From a virus: a stretch of 45,548 nt of DNA. Shown piece by piece: positions 1 to 5,769 of this stretch (position 1 is the stretch's first letter; every line of letters begins with the position of its first letter). Where the stretch lies: positions 1 to 45,548 of IMG/VR virus record IMGVR_UViG_3300036900_000123; one strand, 5' to 3'. Made by a program: the position numbers and the translations under genes. The notes beneath the pieces were generated by a model that worked only from the letters and a program-made list of their open reading frames with translations, ran no database searches and was not told where the DNA came from.

Positions 1-127
1 GGTTTGGAACGGCTTCGTGATCTATCGTGTAGATCAGCTCGTCCAGCACCTTGGACAGGGCGGCGTTCTGCTTAGCTAGAATTTCGCAAGCATTCAGAGC
101 TGATCTGTGCAGCGTCGCTATTCCTTG
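1..127. repeat. Contig-end overlap, left copy
   Basis: These 127 bases are identical to 45422-45548. A single perfect end repeat of this length is the usual sign of a circular molecule assembled with k=127. It lies inside a coding sequence that continues across the junction, which supports circularity rather than a true terminal redundancy. Confidence 0.95.
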
Positions 128-217
128 ATTATCGTCCAAGAGCGCCTTGTTCTCGGCAGCGAGACGCTCAAGTTCTATTTGTGTCGCTATTAGTTCTTTT
201 GCTTCTTCGTCGCTCAT
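1..217 (-). CDS. Small coiled-coil protein, 5' part (crosses contig junction)
   Basis: The gene starts with ATG at 215-217, overlapping the stop of the upstream gene (ATGA). Joined through the end overlap it continues to a TGA at 45372-45374, giving 88 aa. The product begins MSDEEAKELIATQIELERL and is rich in Glu, Leu and Ala with heptad-like spacing, so a coiled coil is likely. The reading frame stays open across the junction, which is independent support for a circular genome. Function is unknown. It is the third gene of the leftward set that starts with the HTH regulator. Confidence 0.75.
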   Translation of the reverse strand, partial: MSDEEAKELIATQIELERLAAENKALLDDNQGIATLHRSALNACEILAKQNAALSKVLDELIYTIDHEAVPN

Positions 218-237
218 CCTTCGTTCACCCCTGTCGC
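213..237. repeat. Gene-junction repeat, copy 1
   Basis: These 25 bp (ctcatccttcg...ctgtcgc) lie exactly at a stop/start junction of two leftward genes. They are identical to 1910-1934, and the inner part also recurs at 472-488. Read leftward the repeat supplies the last codons, stop and ribosome-binding region. Confidence 0.85.
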
Positions 238-468
238 ATCCACTCTACCGAGTTCGTAGGCTTTTAGAATCGCGTCGCGGACCCACGAAAGATCGCGCGT
301 GAATCGAATATCTTCTGGCTCCATCGCGTCGTTCTCGAGGAATAGCGTCTCACCGTTATGCGTCACGCGGAGATAATTCGCCCATTCCCTTCCGCAACCA
401 TTGTTCGACGCGCCCATTTTCTCCGCGTCCGTCAGCGCATCGAAGTCCTGAAGCTCTACCTTCAACAT
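214..468 (-). CDS. Hypothetical early protein
   Basis: This 84-aa product starts at 468, just after the HTH gene (7-bp gap), and overlaps the next gene by ATGA. It is acidic, with a motif-poor sequence (DALTDAEKMGASNNGCGREW near the N-terminus). No family is recognised. The repeated junction sequence supplies its C-terminal GVNEG and stop. It probably belongs to the short leftward operon controlled from 683-746. Confidence 0.7.
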   Translation of the reverse strand: MLKVELQDFDALTDAEKMGASNNGCGREWANYLRVTHNGETLFLENDAMEPEDIRFTRDLSWVRDAILKAYELGRVDATGVNEG

Positions 469-471
469 TTG

Positions 472-496
472 TCGTTCACCCCTGTCGCTTGCGCCG
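472..496. repeat. Gene-junction repeat, copy 2
   Basis: These 25 bp are identical to 1918-1942, and the first 17 bp match copy 1. They span the stop of the HTH gene and the ribosome-binding region of the next leftward gene. Confidence 0.85.
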
Positions 497-682
497 ATAT
501 GTGATCTTCACCACGCGCTCGAGGCCGAGTTTGTCTAACACATCCTGGCTCGCATGGGCACCGTTCGATACACGGTGTAAGTAGCTCGGATCGATGCCGA
601 GCTCGCGGCCCAGTATGCGGAAGCTCTTGCCCTTCATTCGGAGGGCAATTTCAATTTGCGGATTCAGTCCCGGTGCGCTCAT
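476..682 (-). CDS. Cro/CI-like HTH DNA-binding protein
   Basis: This small basic 68-aa protein has a helix-turn-helix over about residues 20-43 (SFRILGRELGIDPSYLHRVSNG), the pattern of small Cro/XRE-type regulators. The C-terminus is strongly basic (RRKRQG). It is divergent from the early rightward operon with only a 64-bp gap. That gap holds promoter-like and inverted-repeat elements, so it is the likely regulator of both directions. The size suits Cro or an excisionase-like regulator. No larger CI-type repressor with a dimerisation or RecA-cleavage domain was seen. Confidence 0.75.
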   Translation of the reverse strand: MSAPGLNPQIEIALRMKGKSFRILGRELGIDPSYLHRVSNGAHASQDVLDKLGLERVVKITYRRKRQG

Positions 683-746
683 TGTTGACCCTTGACAGCA
701 ACTATCGATGTAGTTACTCTACGTCAACACTTAGGAGAAAGCAACT
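683..746. promoter_or_regulatory. Divergent early promoter/operator region
   Basis: On the plus strand a perfect -35 TTGACA (692-697) is followed after 17 bp by a weak -10 TACTCT (715-720). AGGAG at 732-736 precedes the GTG at 747. On the minus strand TTGACG at 722-727 could be a -35 for the HTH gene. A perfect 7-bp inverted repeat, TGTTGAC (683-689) and GTCAACA (723-729), brackets the region, and GTAG..CTAC lies inside it. These are good operator candidates for the neighbouring HTH protein. Regulation is inferred from layout only. Confidence 0.65.
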
Positions 747-1133
747 GTGAAGGTCGTCATCAACAAATGTTACGGCGGCTTCAGTCTCAGTGAAAAGGGA
801 ATTTCCCGATACGCCGAGATCAAGGAACTCAAGCTGTATCGCTGGCGCGAGAAGAGACAGTTCTTCGAGCAGTTCTGGCACTACTCAACTGTTCCCGTTG
901 AAACCGACGGCGAAGGGTTTATCAGCAAAATGCCCGAAACAGGCTATTGGTCCGATAGAGACATCGACCGTAACGATCCCGCGCTAGTGCAAACCGTCGA
1001 AGAACTTGGAAAGGCCGCGGACGGTGAGTGTGCCCGACTGGGTATCGTTGAGATTCCTGACGGCATTGAGTTTTCGATCGAGGAATATGACGGTAACGAA
1101 CACGTCGCCGAAAAACACAATACATGGAGCTAA
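747..1133 (+). CDS. Conserved phage hypothetical protein (first gene of early operon)
   Basis: This 128-aa product has GTG as start, with AGGAG ten bases upstream. The pattern MKVVINKCYGGFSLS at the N-terminus, a middle segment RNDPALVQTVEELG and a C-terminal VEIPDGIEFSIEEYDG...AEKHNTW match a widespread phage family of unknown function as I remember it. There is no signal peptide or membrane segment. It is the first rightward gene after the control region, so it is probably made early. It overlaps the next gene by 10 bp. Confidence 0.8.
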   Translation: MKVVINKCYGGFSLSEKGISRYAEIKELKLYRWREKRQFFEQFWHYSTVPVETDGEGFISKMPETGYWSDRDIDRNDPALVQTVEELGKAADGECARLGIVEIPDGIEFSIEEYDGNEHVAEKHNTWS

Positions 1134-1360
1134 ACCAAATGGACGAAACCCCAACCGGCCGAGCAGCGAAAGAAGCGGTTCTGGCCCACTACAAAAAGGT
1201 TCTGCTCGATGCACGACGAGAGGCTTGTGAGCATCGGTTCCGAGCCGACCCGTTTCAGCTCCACACCGTCATGTGCGTGAAGTGTGGATACACGTACGAA
1301 CTAGACCCGGTTCTAGTTCGGGACCGAGACGAGTTCGAGAGGAAGTTCGGCAATGATTAA
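1124..1360 (+). CDS. Small zinc-binding hypothetical protein
   Basis: This 78-aa product has CEHRF...H..MCVKCGY around residues 35-56, giving a probable Cys/His zinc site. The start could be ATG 1124 or ATG 1139, and neither has a strong Shine-Dalgarno site. It is translationally coupled to both neighbours by short overlaps. Function is unknown. Confidence 0.6.
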   Translation: MELNQMDETPTGRAAKEAVLAHYKKVLLDARREACEHRFRADPFQLHTVMCVKCGYTYELDPVLVRDRDEFERKFGND

Positions 1361-1586
1361 CCACCTCTGGCAAATCTTCTCCGTGGTGATGTTCGTCGCG
1401 CTATCTATCGTGACGGTCGTGCTCGGGCTCAAGTCAGCAGGTTCGAGTCCTGCCCTGGAATGCCGAAAGCTAATCCAGGTCATTGCAAGAGTTGCGGACC
1501 ATCCACTAAAGCCGTGGGGCTTGGCTTCGTGTCGCCCTGGAAAGGCGGTGCCGGCGGTAAGTCGTCCTTCCGCTGGCGCTGTCTGA
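1353..1586 (+). CDS. Small membrane protein, C-terminus doubtful
   Basis: The ATG at 1353 overlaps the preceding TAA by 8 bp. Residues about 4-26 (QIFSVVMFVALSIVTVVLGL) form one transmembrane helix. The rest (residues 28-77) has little protein-like character and overlaps another small ORF at 1460. The tail also covers the tRNA T-arm-like hairpin at 1437-1453. The gene may therefore be a short membrane peptide fused by chance to downstream sequence. Confidence 0.45.
   Translation: MINHLWQIFSVVMFVALSIVTVVLGLKSAGSSPALECRKLIQVIARVADHPLKPWGLASCRPGKAVPAVSRPSAGAV
1437..1453 (+). other. tRNA T-arm-like hairpin
   Basis: The sequence is GCAGG-TTCGAGT-CCTGC: a perfect 5-bp stem with a canonical T-loop containing GGTTCGAGTCC. 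No matching 5' acceptor strand, D-arm or anticodon arm lies upstream, so it is not a whole tRNA. It may be a chance match, a tRNA relic, or the tRNA-end segment of an attachment site. Confidence 0.35.
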
Positions 1587-1594
1587 CCTTCTAG
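1460..1594 (+). CDS. Possible 44-aa zinc-knuckle peptide
   Basis: The ATG at 1460 opens a frame of 44 codons: MPKANPGHCKSCGPSTK..., rich in Gly, Lys and Arg, with HCKSCG as a CxxC and a later RC. The upstream ribosome-binding site is weak. It overlaps the end of the membrane-protein frame. The composition resembles the many small zinc-ribbon proteins of this operon, so I favour it over the C-terminal half of the overlapping frame. Confidence 0.4.
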   Translation: MPKANPGHCKSCGPSTKAVGLGFVSPWKGGAGGKSSFRWRCLTF

Positions 1595-1620
1595 AGGCTG
1601 TCTCTGGAGGAAGCTGAAAC

Positions 1621-1890
1621 ATGAGTATGAGCACACATGTTCTTGGATTTAAGCCGCCTGATGAGAAGTGGAAGAAGATGAAGGCCATTTGGGATTCTTG
1701 TCAGGCTGCGGGAATTGACCCGCCGCAGGAAGTGGAGAAGTTCTTTGACTATTGTGATCCCGATCCGAATGGTGTCGAGGTCAAGATCGAGGCTACCGAA
1801 TGGAGGGACAATGCTCGGGAGGGATATGAGATTGACGTTTCAAAGCTCCCGAAGGATGTCACGATTCTGCGCTTCTATAATTCCTGGTGA
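1621..1890 (+). CDS. Conserved hypothetical early protein
   Basis: This 89-aa protein starts at ATG 1621, after a good site (ctggagg, 1603-1609). The first half has FKPPDEKWKKMKAIWDSC and the middle DPDPNGVEV, a type seen in many phage early regions. The C-terminus (EIDVSKLPKDVTILRFYNSW) looks like a small alpha/beta fold. Function is not known. It stands between two short non-overlapping gaps, unlike most of its neighbours. Confidence 0.75.
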   Translation: MSMSTHVLGFKPPDEKWKKMKAIWDSCQAAGIDPPQEVEKFFDYCDPDPNGVEVKIEATEWRDNAREGYEIDVSKLPKDVTILRFYNSW

Positions 1891-1909
1891 GTTAAATGGC
1901 CCTAAATAA

Positions 1910-1942
1910 CTCATCCTTCGTTCACCCCTGTCGCTTGCGCCG
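1910..1942. repeat. Gene-junction repeat, hybrid copy 3
   Basis: The left 25 bp (1910-1934) equal copy 1 at 213-237, and the right 25 bp (1918-1942) equal copy 2 at 472-496, so this copy joins both. Here it lies in rightward DNA between 1890 and the next early gene, not between two leftward genes. A recombination junction is a likely explanation. Confidence 0.8.
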
Positions 1943-1971
1943 CGATCGACTCCGACGCAATCATCGTGCGG

Positions 1972-2100
1972 ATGATAGAAGCATTCGCGCAAGCGGGCTT
2001 GGAGCTCAAATATCGGGAAGGCAAGCCGCCGCTCCTTCGGCTGCGGGAGACTGCATCCGAGCGCGAGCGACATCGGCTGCTCGAGCGCGGGATCGACTGA
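1972..2100 (+). CDS. Small basic helical protein
   Basis: Forty-two codons from ATG 1972 (GTG 1966 is also possible) end at TGA 2098-2100, overlapping the next ATG (TGATG). The product MIEAFAQAGLELKYREGKP... is helical and Arg-rich. There is no clear Shine-Dalgarno site. The frame is chosen because it couples to the next gene and fills the gap after the repeat. Confidence 0.45.
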   Translation: MIEAFAQAGLELKYREGKPPLLRLRETASERERHRLLERGID

Positions 2101-2264
2101 TGACTAAGTACGCGCCCAATCCAGAGCCGCGCCGCACGCGCACGGAGATCGTCGGCTACACCATTGACCGGATGCCGATTGAGCGCGAGGCGCCGATACC
2201 GGACCCGGATGCGGAGGGTGAGCGGGATTGGTACGACGAACACGAGGATAAGAACGATGAATAA
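2100..2264 (+). CDS. Small acidic hypothetical protein
   Basis: This 54-aa protein starts at ATG 2100, which overlaps the preceding stop. A much earlier in-frame ATG (1896) would add an Arg-rich, unlikely N-terminus read through the repeat. The sequence goes from basic (EPRRTRTEIVGYTIDR) to very acidic (PDPDAEGERDWYDEHEDKND). Function is unknown. It overlaps the following membrane-protein gene by 8 bp. Confidence 0.6.
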   Translation: MTKYAPNPEPRRTRTEIVGYTIDRMPIEREAPIPDPDAEGERDWYDEHEDKNDE

Positions 2265-2460
2265 GCTGAAGTACTACGGTCTGCTCGCGCTGTCGGTCGC
2301 CTTAGTGCCGCTGATGGTGGCGTGGTGGACGGTCGCGTGCGTAGCCGCAGCACCTTTTGCGCTTTACAGTTACTACGCCGGTCCGTCGCGTCAGGCGAGG
2401 CAAATGCGCGCAGATCTATTCGCCGCAAAGCCCTCCACCGACGCAGGAGCAAAGCCGTGA
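2257..2460 (+). CDS. Small membrane protein
   Basis: This 67-aa protein starts at ATG 2257 inside the end of the previous gene. Residues about 7-38 (GLLALSVALVPLMVAWW and on) form a long hydrophobic stretch, enough for one or two short membrane helices, followed by a basic cytoplasmic tail. Function is unknown. Confidence 0.65.
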   Translation: MNKLKYYGLLALSVALVPLMVAWWTVACVAAAPFALYSYYAGPSRQARQMRADLFAAKPSTDAGAKP

Positions 2461-2690
2461 GCATTGTCGGTTCGCAGACGATCACGGTCGATGGAGTTAC
2501 CGCGACCATCGACATCATACTCGATGAGCACGCGGTGCTTGCGTATCTCGGCCCTCGCGCAATGCGCAATCGTTCGGGGCGCGCGACGATCTCGAAGAAC
2601 CTTCCGAGCGGCCGCAGCAGCTTGCTGATTGCCGAGGTTCGCAAGGCTTCAAAGCGCGCGTCCCAGCAGGACACAACCACAAAGCCATGA
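2457..2690 (+). CDS. Hypothetical early protein
   Basis: This 77-aa product starts at GTG 2457, overlapping the previous stop (GTGA). A beta-rich N-terminus (SIVGSQTITVDGVTATIDI) is followed by a basic helical tail. No known domain is seen. It is coupled to the next gene by ATGA at 2687. Confidence 0.6.
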   Translation: MSIVGSQTITVDGVTATIDIILDEHAVLAYLGPRAMRNRSGRATISKNLPSGRSSLLIAEVRKASKRASQQDTTTKP

Positions 2691-2830
2691 CACCCGCAGA
2701 AGGACATCAGTTTTCACTTGAGCAACGTCGCTGGGAAGAAGAAGTCTGGCAGTACGAGAAGGAACTAGATTGGCAGAACCTGTTGAGCCAAGACCCGGAA
2801 TATCAGCTCTGGCTCGACAGCCTGAGCTAG
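2687..2830 (+). CDS. Small acidic helical protein
   Basis: Forty-seven codons from ATG 2687 (ATGA overlap). The product is rich in Trp, Gln and Glu (EQRRWEEEVWQYEKELDWQ) and is probably helical. Its second half overlaps the annotated start of the next gene. Function is unknown. Confidence 0.5.
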   Translation: MTPAEGHQFSLEQRRWEEEVWQYEKELDWQNLLSQDPEYQLWLDSLS

Positions 2831-3132
2831 CCACGACGGAAAGGATTCTGGCGGCGCTGTGCAGACCTATTTCGCTCAGCTATGTCGCGTGTGAGCTGCA
2901 TGTTTCGCTCTCGACGGTACGATCCGTTCGAGACAAGCACCGCAGCGTCATCGTCAACGCGAGGCTCAAAGCGGGACAGCACATAGACGGCGTTTGTTAT
3001 CACTTAGATTTACTCACGCATCTTGACTCAATGCGGGAGTGGCACCAGCGAGTCATAGCACTTCAACAAGCACAGGAACAGGAGCAAGCACATGCATTTC
3101 AGCCAGCGGTGGAGAACGAGCGCCAAGATTAA
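2770..3132 (+). CDS. HTH-containing hypothetical protein
   Basis: This 120-aa product has a helix-turn-helix at about residues 24-58 (TERILAALCRPISLSYVACE, then a turn and LSTVRSVRDKH), like a winged-helix or MarR-type recognition unit. The C-terminal third is Gln/Glu-rich. The only early in-frame start is TTG 2770, which overlaps the previous gene by 61 bp, so the true start may lie later. It may be an early DNA-binding protein. Confidence 0.6.
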   Translation: MAEPVEPRPGISALARQPELATTERILAALCRPISLSYVACELHVSLSTVRSVRDKHRSVIVNARLKAGQHIDGVCYHLDLLTHLDSMREWHQRVIALQQAQEQEQAHAFQPAVENERQD

Positions 3133-3559
3133 AGGGCGCCGTCAGCCGTGTTTGCTTTACCAGCAATGGGCGAACATGAAGTACCGCTGCACTCGCCCAA
3201 GTCATGTCAGCTACGCCCGCTATGGCGGTCGCGGTATCTCGATTTGCAGAGAGTGGATGTCATATCCGCCTTACAGGCAATGGGCAATAGCTAACGGATA
3301 CCGGCGCGGACTGACCATTGACAGAATCAACAATGACGGCAACTACGAACCAGCCAATTGCCGTTGGGCCTCTCGAATGGAGCAGGCTGCCAACAAAGGG
3401 AACAATGTTTTTCTAGAACACAAAGGAGAAAGACTGCACCTACGTGCATGGGGAAGGAAGCTAGGCGTTTCCTACACCGCGATCTACAAGAAGCTCTGTA
3501 GAGGAATGAGCGTCGATCAAACACTCAGTTTCTATCAATCACTTAAACAAACTCGTTGA
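3092..3559 (+). CDS. HNH/AP2-like homing-type DNA-binding protein
   Basis: This 155-aa product has YARYGGRGISICREW followed by LTIDRINNDGNYEPANCRWA, the hallmark of a phage family often labelled HNH or AP2-domain protein. A C-terminal recognition helix (LRAWGRKLGVSYTAIYKKL) resembles the DNA-binding modules of homing endonucleases. A full set of HNH catalytic histidines is not obvious, so nuclease activity is uncertain. It overlaps the ends of both neighbours and may be a mobile insertion in the operon. Confidence 0.7.
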   Translation: MHFSQRWRTSAKIKGRRQPCLLYQQWANMKYRCTRPSHVSYARYGGRGISICREWMSYPPYRQWAIANGYRRGLTIDRINNDGNYEPANCRWASRMEQAANKGNNVFLEHKGERLHLRAWGRKLGVSYTAIYKKLCRGMSVDQTLSFYQSLKQTR

Positions 3560-4035
3560 AGGATACAAACATGCCACGCATAGACGATATGATACCGAGC
3601 AAGACGAACTTCATGCGCAAAGAGGACGTTGGCGACGCCGGCAAGGATCTCGCCATCAGCCACTTCGACTATCAGGAAGTAGGCCAGGGCGAGGACAAAG
3701 AGACGAAGCTCGTCGTTCATTGGACCGACAAGAACTACAAGCCCATGGTCGTGAACAAAGAGAACGGCTCGCGACTGAAGATGGCTTTGAAGACCGACGA
3801 CAGCGAGCAAATGATCGGCCGCGTCGTGAACGTCTACAGCGATCCCTATGTGGCTTTTGGCGGCAAGACTGTCGGGGGCTTGCGCATCCGGCCGGCGAAG
3901 TCTGCGCCGATCTCGGCTCAGACCCGCTCGGCGCTGAATCCGCCGCGTGCTCCCGCTCGTGAGCCGGGCGAGGACGACGGTCCGCCCACACCCCCGGCCG
4001 AGGCGTACGACAACGATCCGCCTTGGAAGGACTAG
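3556..4035 (+). CDS. Single-stranded-DNA-binding-like early protein
   Basis: This 159-aa product has a beta-rich N-terminal two-thirds with FGGKTVGGLRIRPA near residues 96-109. It ends in a Pro-rich linker and an acidic tip, DNDPPWKD, which recalls the acidic C-terminal tail of SSB proteins. The exonuclease gene follows directly after one base, which is a typical recombination-module order. The SSB role is inferred from tail and context. The fold cannot be confirmed here. Confidence 0.6.
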   Translation: MKDTNMPRIDDMIPSKTNFMRKEDVGDAGKDLAISHFDYQEVGQGEDKETKLVVHWTDKNYKPMVVNKENGSRLKMALKTDDSEQMIGRVVNVYSDPYVAFGGKTVGGLRIRPAKSAPISAQTRSALNPPRAPAREPGEDDGPPTPPAEAYDNDPPWKD

Positions 4036-4036
4036 C

Positions 4037-4888
4037 GTGAAGCTCTCCGAATCCTTCGGTATTGAGCCGCCCCAGTTCCGTACCGGGGCCGGCTCCGAAA
4101 GCGCTCACTGGTACAAGCCAGGGCAGCCCGTGGAGTGCGCCTACGAGATTCTAGGAGCTCATGGCAAGTGGCGGCCGACGACCTTGAGGGACGCCAGGCT
4201 TCACGGCCTGGTGCCCTCTGTATCGACTATAACGCGCCTGGAGGCGGCCCCGCAGCTAGAACGGTGGAAGGTGCGCCAAGGGATCATGGCCGCCCTGACG
4301 CATCCTAGGGCTTCTAGCGTGACGGACGCTGACGAGCTCGTGGCGATGATCGAGAAGGATAGTCAGGAACAAGCCAAGCAGGCGGCGGCTAGAGGTACGG
4401 AGATCCATGCGGCGATCGAGGATTGGTTTAAATGGGGCGAAGAAGGCTGGGAAGTCCATTATCGCGAGGCTGTGACCCCTTATATCGACGCCGTGAAAGC
4501 TGAACTTCACAAGCTCACGGGACGCGATGATCGGTTCCTTTGGCGTACCGAAGTCGCTGCAGTTCACCCGCATGGCTTCGGCGGTCGCATCGACTTGGTA
4601 TCCGAAGAACTCGGCTGGGTGATCGACTTCAAGGGTAAAGAGTTCGGACCCAATGATGATGTTCGAGCCTATCCCGAGCAGTGCCGACAGCTTGCGGCCT
4701 ATCGCGAGATGGTCTGCCCGAAAGCCCGGACGGCCAATATCTTCATCTCCCGCAACAATCCAGGCTTGGTCAAGACCGTCGAATGGAACGAGGCAGACTC
4801 GGCTAAGGGCTGGCGGGAGTTTCGAGTGTTGCTGACCTATTGGCAGCTCAAGAACGGACTTCCGATATTAACGGGGCTCGAGCCGTGA
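4037..4888 (+). CDS. PD-(D/E)XK exonuclease
   Basis: This 283-aa protein starts at GTG 4037, just after the preceding TAG. An upstream ATG at 3947 would overlap the neighbour by 89 bp and is less likely. Around residues 185-205 GGRIDLVSEELGWVIDFKGK gives the D-(x)n-D-x-K core of the PD-(D/E)XK superfamily, and RGTEIHAAIEDW upstream supplies the usual early Glu/His helix. Such phage enzymes resect DNA ends for annealing-type recombination. The neighbouring SSB-like and NinB genes support this role. Confidence 0.8.
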   Translation: MKLSESFGIEPPQFRTGAGSESAHWYKPGQPVECAYEILGAHGKWRPTTLRDARLHGLVPSVSTITRLEAAPQLERWKVRQGIMAALTHPRASSVTDADELVAMIEKDSQEQAKQAAARGTEIHAAIEDWFKWGEEGWEVHYREAVTPYIDAVKAELHKLTGRDDRFLWRTEVAAVHPHGFGGRIDLVSEELGWVIDFKGKEFGPNDDVRAYPEQCRQLAAYREMVCPKARTANIFISRNNPGLVKTVEWNEADSAKGWREFRVLLTYWQLKNGLPILTGLEP

Positions 4889-4938
4889 GCCAGGTGTCGG
4901 ATTATTGCGAGCAGTTCAAGAGGCTGAGCAATGACTAA
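4885..4938 (+). CDS. Possible 17-aa coupling peptide
   Basis: GTG 4885 overlaps the exonuclease stop (GTGA), and the TAA at 4936-4938 lies inside the next gene start. The frame (MSQVSDYCEQFKRLSND) may be a leader that couples translation across the gap, or a chance frame. Confidence 0.35.
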   Translation: MSQVSDYCEQFKRLSND

Positions 4939-5125
4939 AGATAAACGAGAATGGGACAAGCTCAAACGACTAATAAATCAGCATACAAAAGCCGCAATCG
5001 CAGATTCATGGAAAGGAAATAATGAATTGAAGTCTTATTCGGAAATTGAAAGACGCTATGAAATAGCTAGTAAGAAGTTAGCTGAGCATATCGATTTTTT
5101 GAAAAATCAATGTGAAACATCTTGA
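4931..5125 (+). CDS. Small AT-rich helical protein
   Basis: This 64-aa product is rich in Lys, Glu and Ile (REWDKLKRLINQHTKAAIAD) and predicted to be helical. The gene is clearly more AT-rich than its neighbours, with codons such as aaa, tta and aat, a sign of recent acquisition together with the start of the following methyltransferase. It overlaps that gene by 14 bp. Function is unknown. Confidence 0.6.
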   Translation: MTKDKREWDKLKRLINQHTKAAIADSWKGNNELKSYSEIERRYEIASKKLAEHIDFLKNQCETS

Positions 5126-5720
5126 TATATTTAGTGGAATCGGCGGGTTCGCAATTGCCGCCAAACGAGTCGGATGGGAAACCATCGGCTTTTGCGAGAC
5201 CAACCATTTTTGCCTCAACGTCTTGGAGAGACGGTTTGGTCGTGTCCGCCGGTTTTCCTTGCCAGGATCTCTCGATAGCCGGGAAGCAGCAGGGCTTATC
5301 GGGTTCGAACAGCTCGTTAGCGTTGAGGCTGATTGGATTGTTATCGAGAATGTATTTCACACCTGGCGGCGATGGATGCCCGAACTGCGGCGCCGCCTGT
5401 ACGAGCGAGGGTACGCCAGCCTGCCGCTTCGAGTGTCAGCCGCAGACGTTGGGGCGGTCCATGAGCGAGCCAGAGGGTGGCTGGTTGCCCACGCCGACAG
5501 CGAGCAGCTACGGGAGCTGTCGCGGTGGTGGGGCCGGGAGGGTGGGCAAGTGGCGAAAGAGCTTGCAGAGTCTTGGAGTGCTTCACCCAGACGACTGGGA
5601 ACAGATGATGGGGTTCCCGACTGGGTGGACAGACGTCGCACATTGGGTAACGCCATTGTGCCCGCGTGCGCAGAGGTCATATTTAGAGGAATCGCCGCTG
5701 TCCACAGACCTCGGGAATGA
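5112..5720 (+). CDS. C5 cytosine DNA methyltransferase, frame A (motifs I, VI, VIII-like, X)
   Basis: From GTG 5112, 202 aa. Residues 4-22 (LDIFSGIGGFAIAAKRVGW) are motif I, the SAM-binding loop. WIVIENV (75-81) is motif VI. SAADVGAVHERARGWLVAHA (109-128) matches the motif VIII area, and TLGNAIVP (177-184) is motif X. The catalytic motif IV (PCQ) is missing in this frame and appears instead in the +1 frame of the same DNA (5122-5769). About 20 residues expected between motifs I and IV are also absent. This is either a two-polypeptide enzyme with overlapping genes or a gene with compensating indels. Confidence 0.65.
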   Translation: MKHLDIFSGIGGFAIAAKRVGWETIGFCETNHFCLNVLERRFGRVRRFSLPGSLDSREAAGLIGFEQLVSVEADWIVIENVFHTWRRWMPELRRRLYERGYASLPLRVSAADVGAVHERARGWLVAHADSEQLRELSRWWGREGGQVAKELAESWSASPRRLGTDDGVPDWVDRRRTLGNAIVPACAEVIFRGIAAVHRPRE

Positions 5721-5769
5721 ATGGGATCTTTGGGTGCGAGAGCGACAGGATGGCTATGAGCCGCTTTGA
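5122..5769 (+). CDS. C5 cytosine DNA methyltransferase, overlapping frame B (PCQ motif)
   Basis: A frame open for 215 codons (TTG 5122, later GTG/TTG possible) nearly entirely inside the previous gene. It carries VSAGFPCQDLSIAGKQQGLSG (residues 41-61), the motif IV loop with catalytic Cys. It also carries LPTPTASSYGS (122-132) and HPDDWEQMMGFPTGWTDV (155-172), typical of the target-recognition and C-terminal part of phage Dcm-like enzymes. None of these is in frame A. Whether it is translated separately, reached by frameshifting, or left over from decay cannot be told from sequence alone. Confidence 0.5.
   Translation: MIYLVESAGSQLPPNESDGKPSAFARPTIFASTSWRDGLVVSAGFPCQDLSIAGKQQGLSGSNSSLALRLIGLLSRMYFTPGGDGCPNCGAACTSEGTPACRFECQPQTLGRSMSEPEGGWLPTPTASSYGSCRGGGAGRVGKWRKSLQSLGVLHPDDWEQMMGFPTGWTDVAHWVTPLCPRAQRSYLEESPLSTDLGNEWDLWVRERQDGYEPL

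Noticed and set aside
1395-1470. A complete tRNA around the T-arm-like hairpin
   Set aside because: No 5' acceptor strand complementary to the downstream cctggaa, no D-arm and no anticodon arm were found in the expected upstream window.
1896-2264. A 122-aa rightward frame starting at 1896
   Set aside because: The N-terminal half is read through the hybrid junction repeat and is an Arg-rich stretch with no protein character; the ATG at 2100 couples to the upstream stop and is preferred.
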